The notes under the pieces: model-generated | Databases searched by the model: none | What the model was told of the DNA's origin: nothing | What the model saw: only the letters and a program-made list of their open reading frames with translations | Shown: piece after piece, positions 45,555 to 54,276 of the stretch | Position numbering within the stretch: the stretch's first letter is position 1 | How the letters are laid out: each line of letters starts with the position of its first letter | Source of the DNA: JAPLKB01 sp964532465 | GTDB taxonomy: Bacteria; Desulfobacterota; Syntrophorhabdia; Syntrophorhabdales; Syntrophorhabdaceae | Direction of reading: 5' to 3' | DNA length: 64,000 bases | NCBI GenBank assembly: GCA_964532465.1 | Contig: CAZHHX010000003.1 | Span: 1-64,000, forward strand | Position numbers and translations under genes: made by a program

Positions 45555-45802
45555 ATGCCTATATGTAAACATTGTAGTAAAGACACAGAAGAGCCGAAAA
45601 CAACAACCTGTTTCAACAGCTACATTGAATACCCGGATATACTTCATTGCCAAGAGAACCTTATTCTGAAGATGAAACTGAAAGATGTTCTGTCTGCAAT
45701 GTGGTCCCTGGTGCTATTCATCATAATGATTGTTATATGGAGAAATGCTCCAGATGCGGGAAGAGGCTTATATCATGCGGATGTCTAATACCAAAAGAAT
45801 AA
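45555..45802 (+). pseudogene. Frameshifted zinc-knuckle protein, copy 1
   Basis: The frame opens MPICKHCSKDTEEPKTTTCF and drifts to a non-Cys sequence after about 28 residues. A one-base shift near 45640 restores a coherent Cys-rich protein: SLPREPYSEDETERCSVCNV, then CYMEKCSRCGKRLISCGC and a stop at 45800-45802. So the intact ancestor had about 82 residues and at least four C-x2-C knuckles. Copy 2 is at 56580. Each copy lies upstream of an RpoD-like sigma gene. Confidence 0.75.
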
Positions 45803-45972
45803 ATGGATTATAGAGCATATCGGCAAGGCTGGAATCTTCATCAATATAAGAGCTTTAGCCAGTAATGTCATAATAAAGCAAAAACAGGCGCTGAACAGAT
45901 TGCTAAACGGGCTTGACCCAAGGTTAATAAGTATTATATAAAATACACCGAAAAAATAGATAAGAAAATTGG

Positions 45973-46006
45973 AATGCCCTTTTTCAGCAGAAGGGCATTT
46001 TACTTT
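45973..46006 (+). promoter_or_regulatory. Terminator-like hairpin before sigma gene 1
   Basis: AATGCCCTT (45973-45981) pairs with AAGGGCATT (45991-45999), 9-nt loop, followed by T-rich TTACTTTT. The hairpin ends about 10 bases before the GGAG ribosome site (46009-46012) and 19 bases before the ATG. An equivalent hairpin precedes sigma gene 2, so it is a candidate attenuator or processing signal. Confidence 0.8.
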
Positions 46007-46018
46007 TCGGAGTTAATA

Positions 46019-47533
46019 ATGACAATAGAGGATTCTACTGAAATAAAGCAGTTGATAAACTTAGGGACAGATAAGGGTTACCTCACATCCGATGAAATAA
46101 ACAACTTCCTTCCTCAAAACATCTTTTCTCCAGAAGATATAGAAACCGTATTCGACTTACTCTCGGAATCTGATATTGATTTAGTCGAGACGATAGAAGA
46201 AAAGGCTGAATCACCTGAAGAAGAGAGTGCTGACTGGGAAGAGGCTGAAAAGATACCCTCAGAAAAAACAGACAACATAATCTGGGCATATTTAAAAGAT
46301 ATCGGGCGTGTGTCGCTTCTTACACCCGATGAAGAACGGCAGATAGCAAAAAAGATAGAAAAAGGTGAAAGAGATGCAAGGAACATTTTATTTGAGCTGC
46401 CCCAAGCTATAGATGAACTGCTTCAAATAGGTCAGCAGCTGAAAGAAGAGACCATAAGCATATTAGATGTGATTAAAAACATTGATGAAATGAACTATAC
46501 AGAAAAAGAGGATGCAAAATATAGGAAGAAAACTATATCCTGCATTCAAAACATAAAAAATCTTCATGATAAAAGAGAAGAAGAAAAGAATAAATTATCT
46601 CAGGCAGTTGAACCAGATAAAAGAGAGTTTGAAAAAAACATTAGAATACTTGAGAACAAGACAGAAGAAATTCTCCTTGATCTAAAACTTAATAAGAAAG
46701 TTATTTCAGTTATTATCAGTAGAATAGAGCAGTACATGAAATCCGTGGATAATAGTGAAGCAGGGATCGCAAAACATAAATTAGCGGAAATCAGTGAAAT
46801 TGAAAACAAATTGAAAGTTGTCAAAAACAGACTCGTTCAGGCAAACCTGAGACTTGTTATTAATATAGGCAAAAAATACCTTAACCGGGGCCTATCATTC
46901 CTTGACCTTATCCAGGAAGGAAACATGGGACTTATGAAAGCTGCCGATAAATACGATTATCATAAAGGGTATAAATTCTCTACATACTCCACCTGGTGGA
47001 TAAGACAATCGATGACAAGGGCAATTGCAGATTATGCGCGAACTATAAGGGTACCTGTTCATGTGTTAGAAACAACGAATAAAATAAGCAAGGTAAAGAC
47101 ATTTCTATTTCAAGAACTCGGGAGAGAACCGAACCTGGAGGAAATTTCACTTAAAGCAGGGCTTTCCATAGAAAAAATAAGCAAAATCATGAAAACTTCC
47201 GGCGGAACTGTATCCATAGAAACACCTGTCGGAGACGATGAGTCAAAACTTGGTGATTTTATCGCTGATCCGAAAGCCTCTTCGCCCTTTGCTGAATTTG
47301 TAGACATATCTCTTAAAGAAGAGATAGACAAAGTCTTGTCAACGCTCACCCCGAGAGAAGAAAAGGTCATTAGAATGAGGCTCGGCATCGGTGAACAGAC
47401 TGATTATACTTTAGAAGAAGTGGGTGAGCTTTTTGGGCTTACCCGTGAACGTATCCGTCAGATTGAGGCCAAAGCCCTTAAAAAACTGAAACACCCGACA
47501 AGGCGAAGGAAACTGGAGGATTTCCAGTATTAA
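46019..47533 (+). CDS. RpoD-like sigma-70 factor, copy 1
   Basis: 504 residues from the ATG with GGAG 6 nt upstream (a longer frame from 45974 starts inside the hairpin). All primary-type regions are present: 1.1-like IKQLINLGTDKGYLTSDEIN; region 1.2/2.1 NIIWAYLKDIGR; 2.3-2.4 DLIQEGNMGLMKAADKYDY and KGYKFSTYSTWWIRQSMTRA; region 3; and 4.2 YTLEEVGELFGLTRERIRQI. The spacer between 1.2 and 2.1 is lysine-rich and coiled. Region 2.4 has DYARTIRVPVHVLE rather than the usual DQARTIRIPVHMIE, so it is probably a secondary paralogue and not the housekeeping factor. Confidence 0.93.
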   Translation: MTIEDSTEIKQLINLGTDKGYLTSDEINNFLPQNIFSPEDIETVFDLLSESDIDLVETIEEKAESPEEESADWEEAEKIPSEKTDNIIWAYLKDIGRVSLLTPDEERQIAKKIEKGERDARNILFELPQAIDELLQIGQQLKEETISILDVIKNIDEMNYTEKEDAKYRKKTISCIQNIKNLHDKREEEKNKLSQAVEPDKREFEKNIRILENKTEEILLDLKLNKKVISVIISRIEQYMKSVDNSEAGIAKHKLAEISEIENKLKVVKNRLVQANLRLVINIGKKYLNRGLSFLDLIQEGNMGLMKAADKYDYHKGYKFSTYSTWWIRQSMTRAIADYARTIRVPVHVLETTNKISKVKTFLFQELGREPNLEEISLKAGLSIEKISKIMKTSGGTVSIETPVGDDESKLGDFIADPKASSPFAEFVDISLKEEIDKVLSTLTPREEKVIRMRLGIGEQTDYTLEEVGELFGLTRERIRQIEAKALKKLKHPTRRRKLEDFQY

Positions 47534-47575
47534 AAAGCTGTGAGCGATTAGAATAAATAAAACCGTGAGTTGTTT

Positions 47576-48796
47576 TTATACATCACTATTTCTCACCCCT
47601 GATGGTCGCCATGCAGGAGAAATAACCCCCGGACCATTTTCCTGGGTAATTGCTGAAGCTAACGTGACGGTATGCTCGCCGAACTTATCATTGACGGTAT
47701 CAACAGCCCTTGTGAGGGCAGTTTTCTTCTCCTGATTTGTTTCCTGAAAGAGAAGCATCTGATCACCCTCTTTCCCGATAGAAGACAGAGAAATACCGAG
47801 AAGCCTTATGCTCTTAGCGAGGCGGATGCCATTAAGAATAGCAACTGCAGATCGGTAAATTTCGCCGGTATCGTTTGTATAAGCAGGTAAAGTGGCCTGT
47901 TTGGAAAATGTTTTAAAATCAGTATACCTGACAGTGAGGGTGATCTTTTTGCCTTTGCGACCATACCTTCTTGCTCTCCGTCCGACCTTTTCGCTGAGCC
48001 TGAGAAGGCAGTTTATTATTTCTTCATGTTCCCATATGTCTTTCGGGAGAGTAATGCTGTGGCCTATAGATTTTGGTTCAGAAGAAACTACCTCTAAAGG
48101 GCGTTCTAATTTTCCATTGCCCATATCTTTGAGACGTTCTCCCATAATGCCGAACTTTTTTGTCAGAAGAGAAAGGGGCGTTCTTCCCAGTACACCGCAT
48201 GTGGTTATACCCATAGCCCGGAGCTTCTCTTCAGTATGAGATCCGATACCCCACAGCTTTTTCACGGGAAGTGTCTCAAAAACAGATGTTACCATATCCT
48301 CATTTATCCACAGAAAACCATCGGGCTTTGCGAGGTCACTGGCCAGCTTGGCAACAAGGACATTTGGCCCCATTCCCACTGTACAGGTAATTTCAAGTTC
48401 TTTCTTTACCGTATCCTTAATAGTTTTAGTAAGATTCTCAGGACTACCCGAAAGATGGTATGAATAAGTTATATCAAGAAAAACTTCATCTATTGAATAT
48501 ACCTCGACATCTGGAGTAAACCGTAGACATATTTCTTCCAGTCTTTTGCATACCTGGGCGTACTTCTTGTTATTCCCTATTACGAAGGTTATATGCGGGC
48601 ACAGCTTTTTTGCCTTGTAAGTGGTCATTCCTGTTTTAACCCCATATGCCCGTGCCTCATATGAAGAGGTTGTTATGACAGTTCTCTCTCCAGCGCCGGT
48701 AACAGCAATGGGTTTACCTCTTAAGACAACGTTGTCACGTTGTTCTACGGAAGCAAAGAAAGCATCCATGTCAACACATACAATGATCTTTGCCAT
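47576..48796 (-). CDS. dinB: DNA polymerase IV
   Basis: 406-residue Y-family polymerase: CVDMDAFFASVEQRDN at the N-terminus (two of the metal-binding carboxylates), VYSIDEVFLDIT with the third, the palm/thumb LAKLASDLAKPDGFL and the little-finger domain after residue 235. DinB performs error-prone translesion synthesis. On the minus strand TATAAT (48807-48802) ends just 5 nt before the ATG and no ribosome site is present, which suggests a leaderless transcript. No LexA box was recognised. Convergent with sigma gene 1. Confidence 0.94.
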   Translation of the reverse strand: MAKIIVCVDMDAFFASVEQRDNVVLRGKPIAVTGAGERTVITTSSYEARAYGVKTGMTTYKAKKLCPHITFVIGNNKKYAQVCKRLEEICLRFTPDVEVYSIDEVFLDITYSYHLSGSPENLTKTIKDTVKKELEITCTVGMGPNVLVAKLASDLAKPDGFLWINEDMVTSVFETLPVKKLWGIGSHTEEKLRAMGITTCGVLGRTPLSLLTKKFGIMGERLKDMGNGKLERPLEVVSSEPKSIGHSITLPKDIWEHEEIINCLLRLSEKVGRRARRYGRKGKKITLTVRYTDFKTFSKQATLPAYTNDTGEIYRSAVAILNGIRLAKSIRLLGISLSSIGKEGDQMLLFQETNQEKKTALTRAVDTVNDKFGEHTVTLASAITQENGPGVISPAWRPSGVRNSDV

Positions 48797-48801
48797 GTGT
48801 G

Positions 48802-48807
48802 ATTATA
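48802..48807 (-). promoter_or_regulatory. Candidate -10 element of dinB
   Basis: A perfect TATAAT on the minus strand ends 5 nt upstream of the dinB ATG. A -35-like TGTTTC lies 17 bp further upstream, a weak match. If used, transcription would start at or next to the start codon. Confidence 0.35.
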
Positions 48808-48897
48808 CCAAAATTCTGAATGAAGAAACAGTCTGGAGGGAAGATGTGATATAGCACTTATTGGCAATATGAATTTGCCATTTCTGAACCAGATCGA

Positions 48898-49758
48898 TTA
48901 TCTTTTCTGCCATTGTATTGATTTCGTGGTCAAATATTCCTGAGCTTCCTTGTGACCCAATCTGGCAGCAGCAACATAGTCTTTTAATGCATTTTGGTAG
49001 TTCACCTTTTCATATGCTTTGCCACGTTTATAATAAGCGTCAGCATCTTCAGGATTGTTTTTTATAATACTGGTGTATATAGCTATCTCATCTTTTTTGT
49101 TTACAGCAGCAACTGATAACGCTTTACCTTCTTCTCTTGTCCTCTCTATTCTGTATTGCAGGTTTGGATGAGAATCAAATATGCCTGTCCTGTCTGTATC
49201 GCTGATGTTCTGAGAAATTGCGTAAGTCTTAAGTTTTTCCAAGGCACTGATATATGCTTCCGGTTCTATTCCATAAGACTTTCCTATCTTAACAGAATCT
49301 TTATCCGCATCTTCCTCCTGAGACCTGCTGTATGCCTTTGAAACCACAGGATTGATGAGCAAGTTGGCATATCCTACGCCTGGAAGAAATACATTTGCTA
49401 CTTGGAAAGCTGTGGAAATAGCTTGAGAAGCAGCAACCTGTTTTCCGACATGACCAAGTTTAATGTGGGCATCCTCGTGAAGCATAATGGCAGCAAGTTC
49501 TTCGTCATTCATCCTTTCAATAAGCCCATTAAATATGATTAGTTGTTTTTTTGCGGGGGAGACAAAAGCGTTGGGTACATTGCTGTCCGCAACAAGTATT
49601 GAATACTTTTGTGCAGATATTTCACGGAGGGGGTAACGGTCAATAATAGCCTTTACTCTTTTATATGGTTCAGGATTATTTCTGGCATCAAATACAGTCA
49701 GTTGGGATTGCGTCGCACATCCTGTTAATAAAATCAGAATAATTAAAAGTTTTTTCAT
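48898..49758 (-). CDS. M48-family metalloprotease lipoprotein with TPR
   Basis: 286 residues. The N-terminus KKLLIILILLTGCATQ is a lipoprotein signal (lipobox LTGC). The zinc site is MLHEDAHIKLGH (HExxH), with the third ligand Glu in EEDADKDSVKIG, the M48/BepA-type arrangement. A tetratricopeptide repeat (DADAYYKRGKAYEKVNYQNA) closes the protein. It should act in the periplasm on outer-membrane or misfolded proteins, like BepA/LoiP. Single gene, no operon partner. Confidence 0.88.
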   Translation of the reverse strand: MKKLLIILILLTGCATQSQLTVFDARNNPEPYKRVKAIIDRYPLREISAQKYSILVADSNVPNAFVSPAKKQLIIFNGLIERMNDEELAAIMLHEDAHIKLGHVGKQVAASQAISTAFQVANVFLPGVGYANLLINPVVSKAYSRSQEEDADKDSVKIGKSYGIEPEAYISALEKLKTYAISQNISDTDRTGIFDSHPNLQYRIERTREEGKALSVAAVNKKDEIAIYTSIIKNNPEDADAYYKRGKAYEKVNYQNALKDYVAAARLGHKEAQEYLTTKSIQWQKR

Positions 49759-50149
49759 AAATGCACCATGTTCCCCATTGTACTAAAACCATTTAAAATG
49801 TAAAGGATAATAAATATTATGACAAGCCCTTGCGTTGATTGACAACAATAATTGTTCGGCCACCAGATTAGACAAATGATATCAAGGAATTTCAAGCCGT
49901 CCGGTAATCTTGGAACATAAGGAAAATTATTGATAGATTTCGGTAAAAAGGTAAACGTGAAATTATGCCCGTATGAGTCTATAATAGGCAAAGACATCTC
50001 TATGGCTCATATTTTATGGATATTCAGCCGAATAAAGATAATCATTTATGGTCATTCATATTTGAATGGTTTGTTGAAGTCTCCACATCTCAACCCATAT
50101 AACCTTGTATATTTACCCTTTTACATGTATTCTTCCATAAGGTACGCCA
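49759..50149. other. Divergent spacer with a 13-bp palindrome
   Basis: Nearly 400 bases without a convincing gene between the metalloprotease (minus) and the HD protein (plus). AACAATAATTGTT (49844-49856) is a perfect palindrome of operator type; nothing else is clear. Confidence 0.45.
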
Positions 50150-51349
50150 ATGATCCATAAGACTTTCATACTAAAACTCTATAATGCTGCCACCATGCAG
50201 AGGTGGAACGACAAAATACGCCCTGTAGAATTAAGAGAACTTGATAAACAGGCACATAAGATGATCATTGCCTGGTTTCTGGGTAGATTCGAAGAAGATG
50301 AACAGGGATTCAACTGGCTGGAAATAATTGAGGGCGGATTATTTGAACTCCTTCAGCGCATTGTCATTACAGACCTGAAGCCTCAGATATTCAACAGAAT
50401 CAAAGAAGACAGTATCAGATACAATGAACTGAATAAATGGGTTTTCAAACAACTGGAACATGTTATCTCACCATTCGGCAAAGATTTCTCTGACAGATTC
50501 AAAGAATATCTCTCAACAACGGATGATTCAATCAACAAGAAAATCCTCAGTGCTGCCCATTTCTATGCAACCCGCTGGGAGTTCAATATAATCGAACATG
50601 CCAATCCGCATGGATATGAAAATCCTCAGATAAAAGCTTTACTGCAGGAAAGACAGGAACAATATAATTCCTTAAAAGGAATACAGCAGTTGGCACTTTA
50701 TGCAAAATACAGAAATTTCATTGATCTTTGCGGACAACTACGATTTCAGTTACGGTGGGGTCATATAAATATGCTGCCCCGTATATCAGTGCTTGGGCAT
50801 ATGCTGATTGTCGCAATACTGTCATATCTTCTCTCACAGAAGATTAATGCCTGCCCCAAACGATGCATTAACAACTATTTCACCGGATTATTCCATGATC
50901 TCCCGGAAGTTCTCACCAGGGATATAATTTCTCCGGTAAAACGCTCTGTTGAAGGTCTTGATGAACTTATCAAGGAATATGAAAAAGAACAGATGGAAAA
51001 AGAGGTGTACGGCCTTATTCCTGATGAATGGCACAAAGAGATGAGAATGTTTACTGAGGATGAGTTCAGCAGCTTTGTAACAATAAAAAATGAAACAATC
51101 AGGGTAAGCTCCGATGAAATATCAAATCTCTATAACCTTGATTCATATAATCCCCGTGACGGTGAAATCTTAAAAGCCACAGATGAACTGTCTGCCTATA
51201 CTGAAGCTTATCTGGCTATGGAAAACGGGGTGAAATCAAAAGAACTCCATGAAGCAAGGACGTTGATCCGCAACAGATATGCAAATAAGACCATCACAAG
51301 GATCAGCTTTGATAAGATATATGAAGAATATGAAGCAGGGTTTTTGTAG
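50150..51349 (+). CDS. HD-domain phosphohydrolase-like protein
   Basis: 399 residues. The central part contains a YfbR-like HD core: ISVLGHMLIVAILSYLLS, then GLFHDLPEVLTRDIISPVKR with the HD pair and downstream Asp. It is preceded by about 200 helical residues that I do not recognise and followed by an alpha-helical tail. HD proteins of this class hydrolyse nucleotides or phosphoesters; the substrate is unknown. Neighbours do not form an operon. No clear Shine-Dalgarno precedes the ATG. Confidence 0.8.
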   Translation: MIHKTFILKLYNAATMQRWNDKIRPVELRELDKQAHKMIIAWFLGRFEEDEQGFNWLEIIEGGLFELLQRIVITDLKPQIFNRIKEDSIRYNELNKWVFKQLEHVISPFGKDFSDRFKEYLSTTDDSINKKILSAAHFYATRWEFNIIEHANPHGYENPQIKALLQERQEQYNSLKGIQQLALYAKYRNFIDLCGQLRFQLRWGHINMLPRISVLGHMLIVAILSYLLSQKINACPKRCINNYFTGLFHDLPEVLTRDIISPVKRSVEGLDELIKEYEKEQMEKEVYGLIPDEWHKEMRMFTEDEFSSFVTIKNETIRVSSDEISNLYNLDSYNPRDGEILKATDELSAYTEAYLAMENGVKSKELHEARTLIRNRYANKTITRISFDKIYEEYEAGFL

Positions 51350-51560
51350 CACCTTTCGCTCCGTAATGCTCAGATATGATTGGTGAAATATTAAATTTGC
51401 CTGTTATCATGAACGTATGAGTCAAGTATAGGGCCTTTTTAGTGAATTCGAGAATTATTTATTGAAGTCGAGATTCACGGCAGATGAGATTTTGTAGCAG
51501 CTTTCATCCCATAATGCACACTGTAGACTGATGAGAACATCGAAATTTCCAGTTATCAAA
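51342..51560 (+). repeat. Imperfect direct repeat downstream of the HD gene
   Basis: The segment beginning TTTTTGTAGCACCTTTC at 51342 recurs in diverged form at 51491 (TTTTGTAGCAGCTTTCATCC), each followed by ATAATGC/TAATGC and CAGTTATCA/CTGTTATCA about 50 bases on. The copies are about 150 bp apart and include the end of the HD gene. Confidence 0.5.
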
Positions 51561-51703
51561 GATACCTATAAATCAACTCCGGCTACCACGCAAATGGGGT
51601 TCCGTAAATTTCTACGTGGTTGCCTCCATTGATCAAAAACAATAAATATTCCATTTTCTAAAAGATCGGCAGAAAATCACCATAAATATTTTATTGTCAA
51701 ATA

Positions 51704-51732
51704 TTGGCAAAATATGACACATGTGATATAAT
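51704..51732 (+). promoter_or_regulatory. parDE promoter with embedded palindrome
   Basis: TTGGCA (51704-51709) and TATAAT (51727-51732) are spaced by exactly 17 bp, a near-consensus sigma-70 promoter 41 bases upstream of parD. Between them CACATGTG (51718-51725) sits inside an ATAT...ATAT symmetry, a plausible autorepression site for the ParD antitoxin. Confidence 0.7.
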
Positions 51733-51772
51733 ATGGCAATATCATAATAAGGAGAAGCAGGAGGTTATCACC

Positions 51773-52045
51773 ATGACAATGAATATCAGTCTAACCCCTC
51801 ATCTTGAAGATATTGTCAGGAAGAAAGTGGCGTCCGGCAGCTACGCTTCTGCAAGTGAGGTTATACGCGAGGCTTTGCGCCTCATGGAGGCACAGGACAG
51901 TGGCCGTTCTGCCAAGCTTGCACAATTGAAGCAGGACATTAATGAAGGGCTTGAAAGCGGCGATCCGATCCCATGGAGCTCCAAACAGATCAAACAGGAG
52001 GGGCGGAAGAGCAGAGCTGCACAAGACCCTGTTAAAGGACTGTGA
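51773..52045 (+). CDS. parD: ParD-type antitoxin
   Basis: 90 residues from the ATG that follows AGGAGG at 8-nt spacing; an in-frame ATG at 51704 lies in the promoter and is not the start. The ribbon-helix-helix N-terminus reads ISLTPHLEDIVRKKVASGSY, then ASASEVIREALRLME, typical of ParD; the C-terminal tail binds the toxin. Stop codon overlaps the toxin gene by 4 bp, the usual coupled arrangement. Confidence 0.9.
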   Translation: MTMNISLTPHLEDIVRKKVASGSYASASEVIREALRLMEAQDSGRSAKLAQLKQDINEGLESGDPIPWSSKQIKQEGRKSRAAQDPVKGL

Positions 52046-52347
52046 ACATGCCTGCCATCACACTGCGCCCGCGAGCCATAACAGATCTTGCGGAAATATG
52101 GAATTATATAGCGGATGATAGTGAACAACGGGCAGACAGTTTTATCGATCTTCTCGACCGGAAAATAAATACGCTCGCTCGACGGCCAAACATGGGCCGC
52201 ATACGCGATGAACTGGTGGAAGGCTTGCGCAGCTTCCCGGTAGATCGCTACATTATCTTCTATCGTTCCATACCGAAAGGAATAGAGATTGTTCGTGTCC
52301 TGCACGGTGCTCGCGATATCAACACCGTTTTCAACGAAGATTATTAA
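52042..52347 (+). CDS. parE: ParE-type toxin
   Basis: 101 residues of the RelE/ParE superfamily: LRPRAITDLAEIWNYIADDS, RRPNMGRIRDEL, and the core strands GLRSFPVDRYIIFYRSI and IEIVRVLHGARDI. ParE toxins poison DNA gyrase. Start is GTG at 52042 or ATG at 52048. Together with ParD it forms a type II toxin-antitoxin module in the accessory stretch after tRNA-Ser. Confidence 0.9.
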   Translation: MNMPAITLRPRAITDLAEIWNYIADDSEQRADSFIDLLDRKINTLARRPNMGRIRDELVEGLRSFPVDRYIIFYRSIPKGIEIVRVLHGARDINTVFNEDY

Positions 52348-53049
52348 GACTGCACAGGCAAGGTCAGGCCGTATCCCAGTGCTATTTATAAAAAATGCAA
52401 CTATGTTCCTGTGCCCCTTCATGAAAAACCTGTTTTTCACAGGTATGCAAAAACCGGATGAACCTACATTAAGTTTTTTAAAATAACTAATTTTAGTCTG
52501 ATTTACCTATTAATCACCAACAAAAGTATATAGCAATTTTGGAATTATTACTTTTAAGAGTTCCAGGAAGCGGCAGTGTATTTAATGCAAAACCACGCAG
52601 TGTGCATTTCGGAAAGAAAGCACCACTTCAGACAAAACCCACTCAGTATGACCTTCTGTAAGGAAGCTTTATTCTACAGGAACAGAAAAAAAGCTGCCAG
52701 GGCTTTGCACATTACATTCGGTTATCAACAAATCCTGACAGGAACCTGCTGTGAAGATTTGCAACAAGTATTTCTCTCATTTTATCAAAATAATTGATAA
52801 GGAAGACATCAATATCCTATAGAAAAAAAGCAATCTGTCAGGCATTCGCACATTTCATCGCATTCAATAGGTATTACTGAAATCCTTCATCCATCTTCAT
52901 CTCCCCCCCTCTCATCTCCCACCATATATATTAAATCCTAAGCCACATAACCCTGGCTCAATATCCCAACTATCATAAAAGGAGGTGAAAATCCTCATGA
53001 CCGCCTGGGTTGTCACGAGGGATAAAAGATACTCAATGGACGTTCCTGG
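52348..53049. other. Spacer with a dispersed-repeat copy
   Basis: About 700 bases with no trustworthy gene. It holds the inverted copy of the dispersed repeat (52593-52668) and a small hairpin TGAAAAACCTGTTTTTCA at 52422-52439 that could end parDE transcription. A 73-codon frame at 52576 coincides with the repeat and is not considered real. Confidence 0.55.
52593..52668 (-). repeat. Dispersed repeat, copy C
   Basis: Inverted relative of 9109-9180; aligned blocks GCATTTCGGAAAGAAAGCA, CTTCAG, ACTCAGTAT and GGAAGCT occur in the same order. Confidence 0.6.
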
Positions 53050-54276
53050 TCAGGCCTTGACTTGTTTGATTAAAGCTAACATCATCTCCACTGCCCTGGC
53101 CGAGAACTCGGGATCATTAATATTATTGTCCATTTCCACTACCTTGATGCCTTCCCTGACATTGGCTTTGATGGCGTCGAACATCGCTTTGTCGGCCTCA
53201 CGGTCGCAGAAGGGCTGATTGTCGCTGTCGAGCATGGATACTCCTTTGAGAGGAATGAGAAATGCAACCGGGCCCTTGGCGGCATTTGCCTTTTCCGCGA
53301 ATGTTTTCCCCATTTTCTCATTCTCTTCTTTGTTGGTACGCATCAGGGTAACTGATGGAGTCCATTCGTAGAACGTACGTTTCACTTTCTTATATTTTTC
53401 AGGCACCGTGTCCATTCCACCGAAATTGGCCATGTCCACGCATCCCGGCACAATGAGATGAGGTATTCCCATTTGTCCGGCAGCATCGAGTCGTTCGGGG
53501 CCAGCATCGAATACCCCGCCGCAGACAGTGTCTGCCCATTCGGTTGTTGTGATATCCAGAACAGCATCGACCAAGCCTTCCCTTATAAGACTTTCCATCG
53601 TCTTCCCTCCGGTTCCGGTTGCATGGAAGACAAGGACTTCATATGCCTGGGCTGTAAGATCGGCCACACAGGCGTTGACACAGGGAGTTGTATTGCCGAA
53701 CATAGATGCAGCAATCACGGACCTGTCCTCTGAACTTTCGGGGATATCAGTTTCCACCATGCCGCAAATAGCACCAGCTGCACGGGAGAAAATGATGCGG
53801 GAGATGCGATTAATACCGGCCACATCTACGATGGAGGGTATCATCGTAATGTCCTTTGTTCCCACGTAAACTCCGACATCGCCCGATGCCGTAGTCGAGA
53901 CACAGACCTTTGCCATGCCCACAGGAAGTGCGCGCATGGCCGAAGTAACAACCGCGGTCCCTCCGGTACCTCCCATACCGATGATGCCGTCGAACATTTC
54001 GTTATCATACAGCGACTTAACAATTGCCGGTGCACCTGCACACATGACCTTCATTGCCTCTCCGCGGTCCATCTTCTTCCGAAGCTCTTCAAGGCTGCTG
54101 CCGCCTGCCTCAGCGACATTATTGGCCTCTATGTCCACAGGGAAAAGGTGCGTTGATCCCGTTATCCCTGTATTGACCATGAACACCTTATACCCTCTGA
54201 CAAGTATTTGCTCGCGTACAAAGGCATATTCCGCACCTTTTGTGTCAAATGCACCAATCAAACATATCGTTTTCAT
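53050..54276 (-). CDS. Tm-1-like ATP-binding protein (UPF0261)
   Basis: About 408 residues from the ATG at 54276 (GGAGG 7 nt upstream). The two-domain UPF0261/Tm-1 fold shows ICLIGAFDTKGAEYAFVREQ, GGTGGTAVVTSAMRALPVG with the nucleotide-binding glycines, VYVGTKDITMIPSIVDVAG and GCVDMANFGG. The plant relative Tm-1 binds tomato mosaic virus replicase; bacterial members have no proven role and often lie next to a phosphoenolpyruvate hydrolase-like gene, which is absent here. Confidence 0.88.
   Translation of the reverse strand: MKTICLIGAFDTKGAEYAFVREQILVRGYKVFMVNTGITGSTHLFPVDIEANNVAEAGGSSLEELRKKMDRGEAMKVMCAGAPAIVKSLYDNEMFDGIIGMGGTGGTAVVTSAMRALPVGMAKVCVSTTASGDVGVYVGTKDITMIPSIVDVAGINRISRIIFSRAAGAICGMVETDIPESSEDRSVIAASMFGNTTPCVNACVADLTAQAYEVLVFHATGTGGKTMESLIREGLVDAVLDITTTEWADTVCGGVFDAGPERLDAAGQMGIPHLIVPGCVDMANFGGMDTVPEKYKKVKRTFYEWTPSVTLMRTNKEENEKMGKTFAEKANAAKGPVAFLIPLKGVSMLDSDNQPFCDREADKAMFDAIKANVREGIKVVEMDNNINDPEFSARAVEMMLALIKQVKA

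Noticed and set aside
52576..52797. A 73-codon plus-strand frame
   Set aside because: It coincides with the dispersed repeat, has no Shine-Dalgarno, and its relative at 9109-9180 does not preserve the frame.
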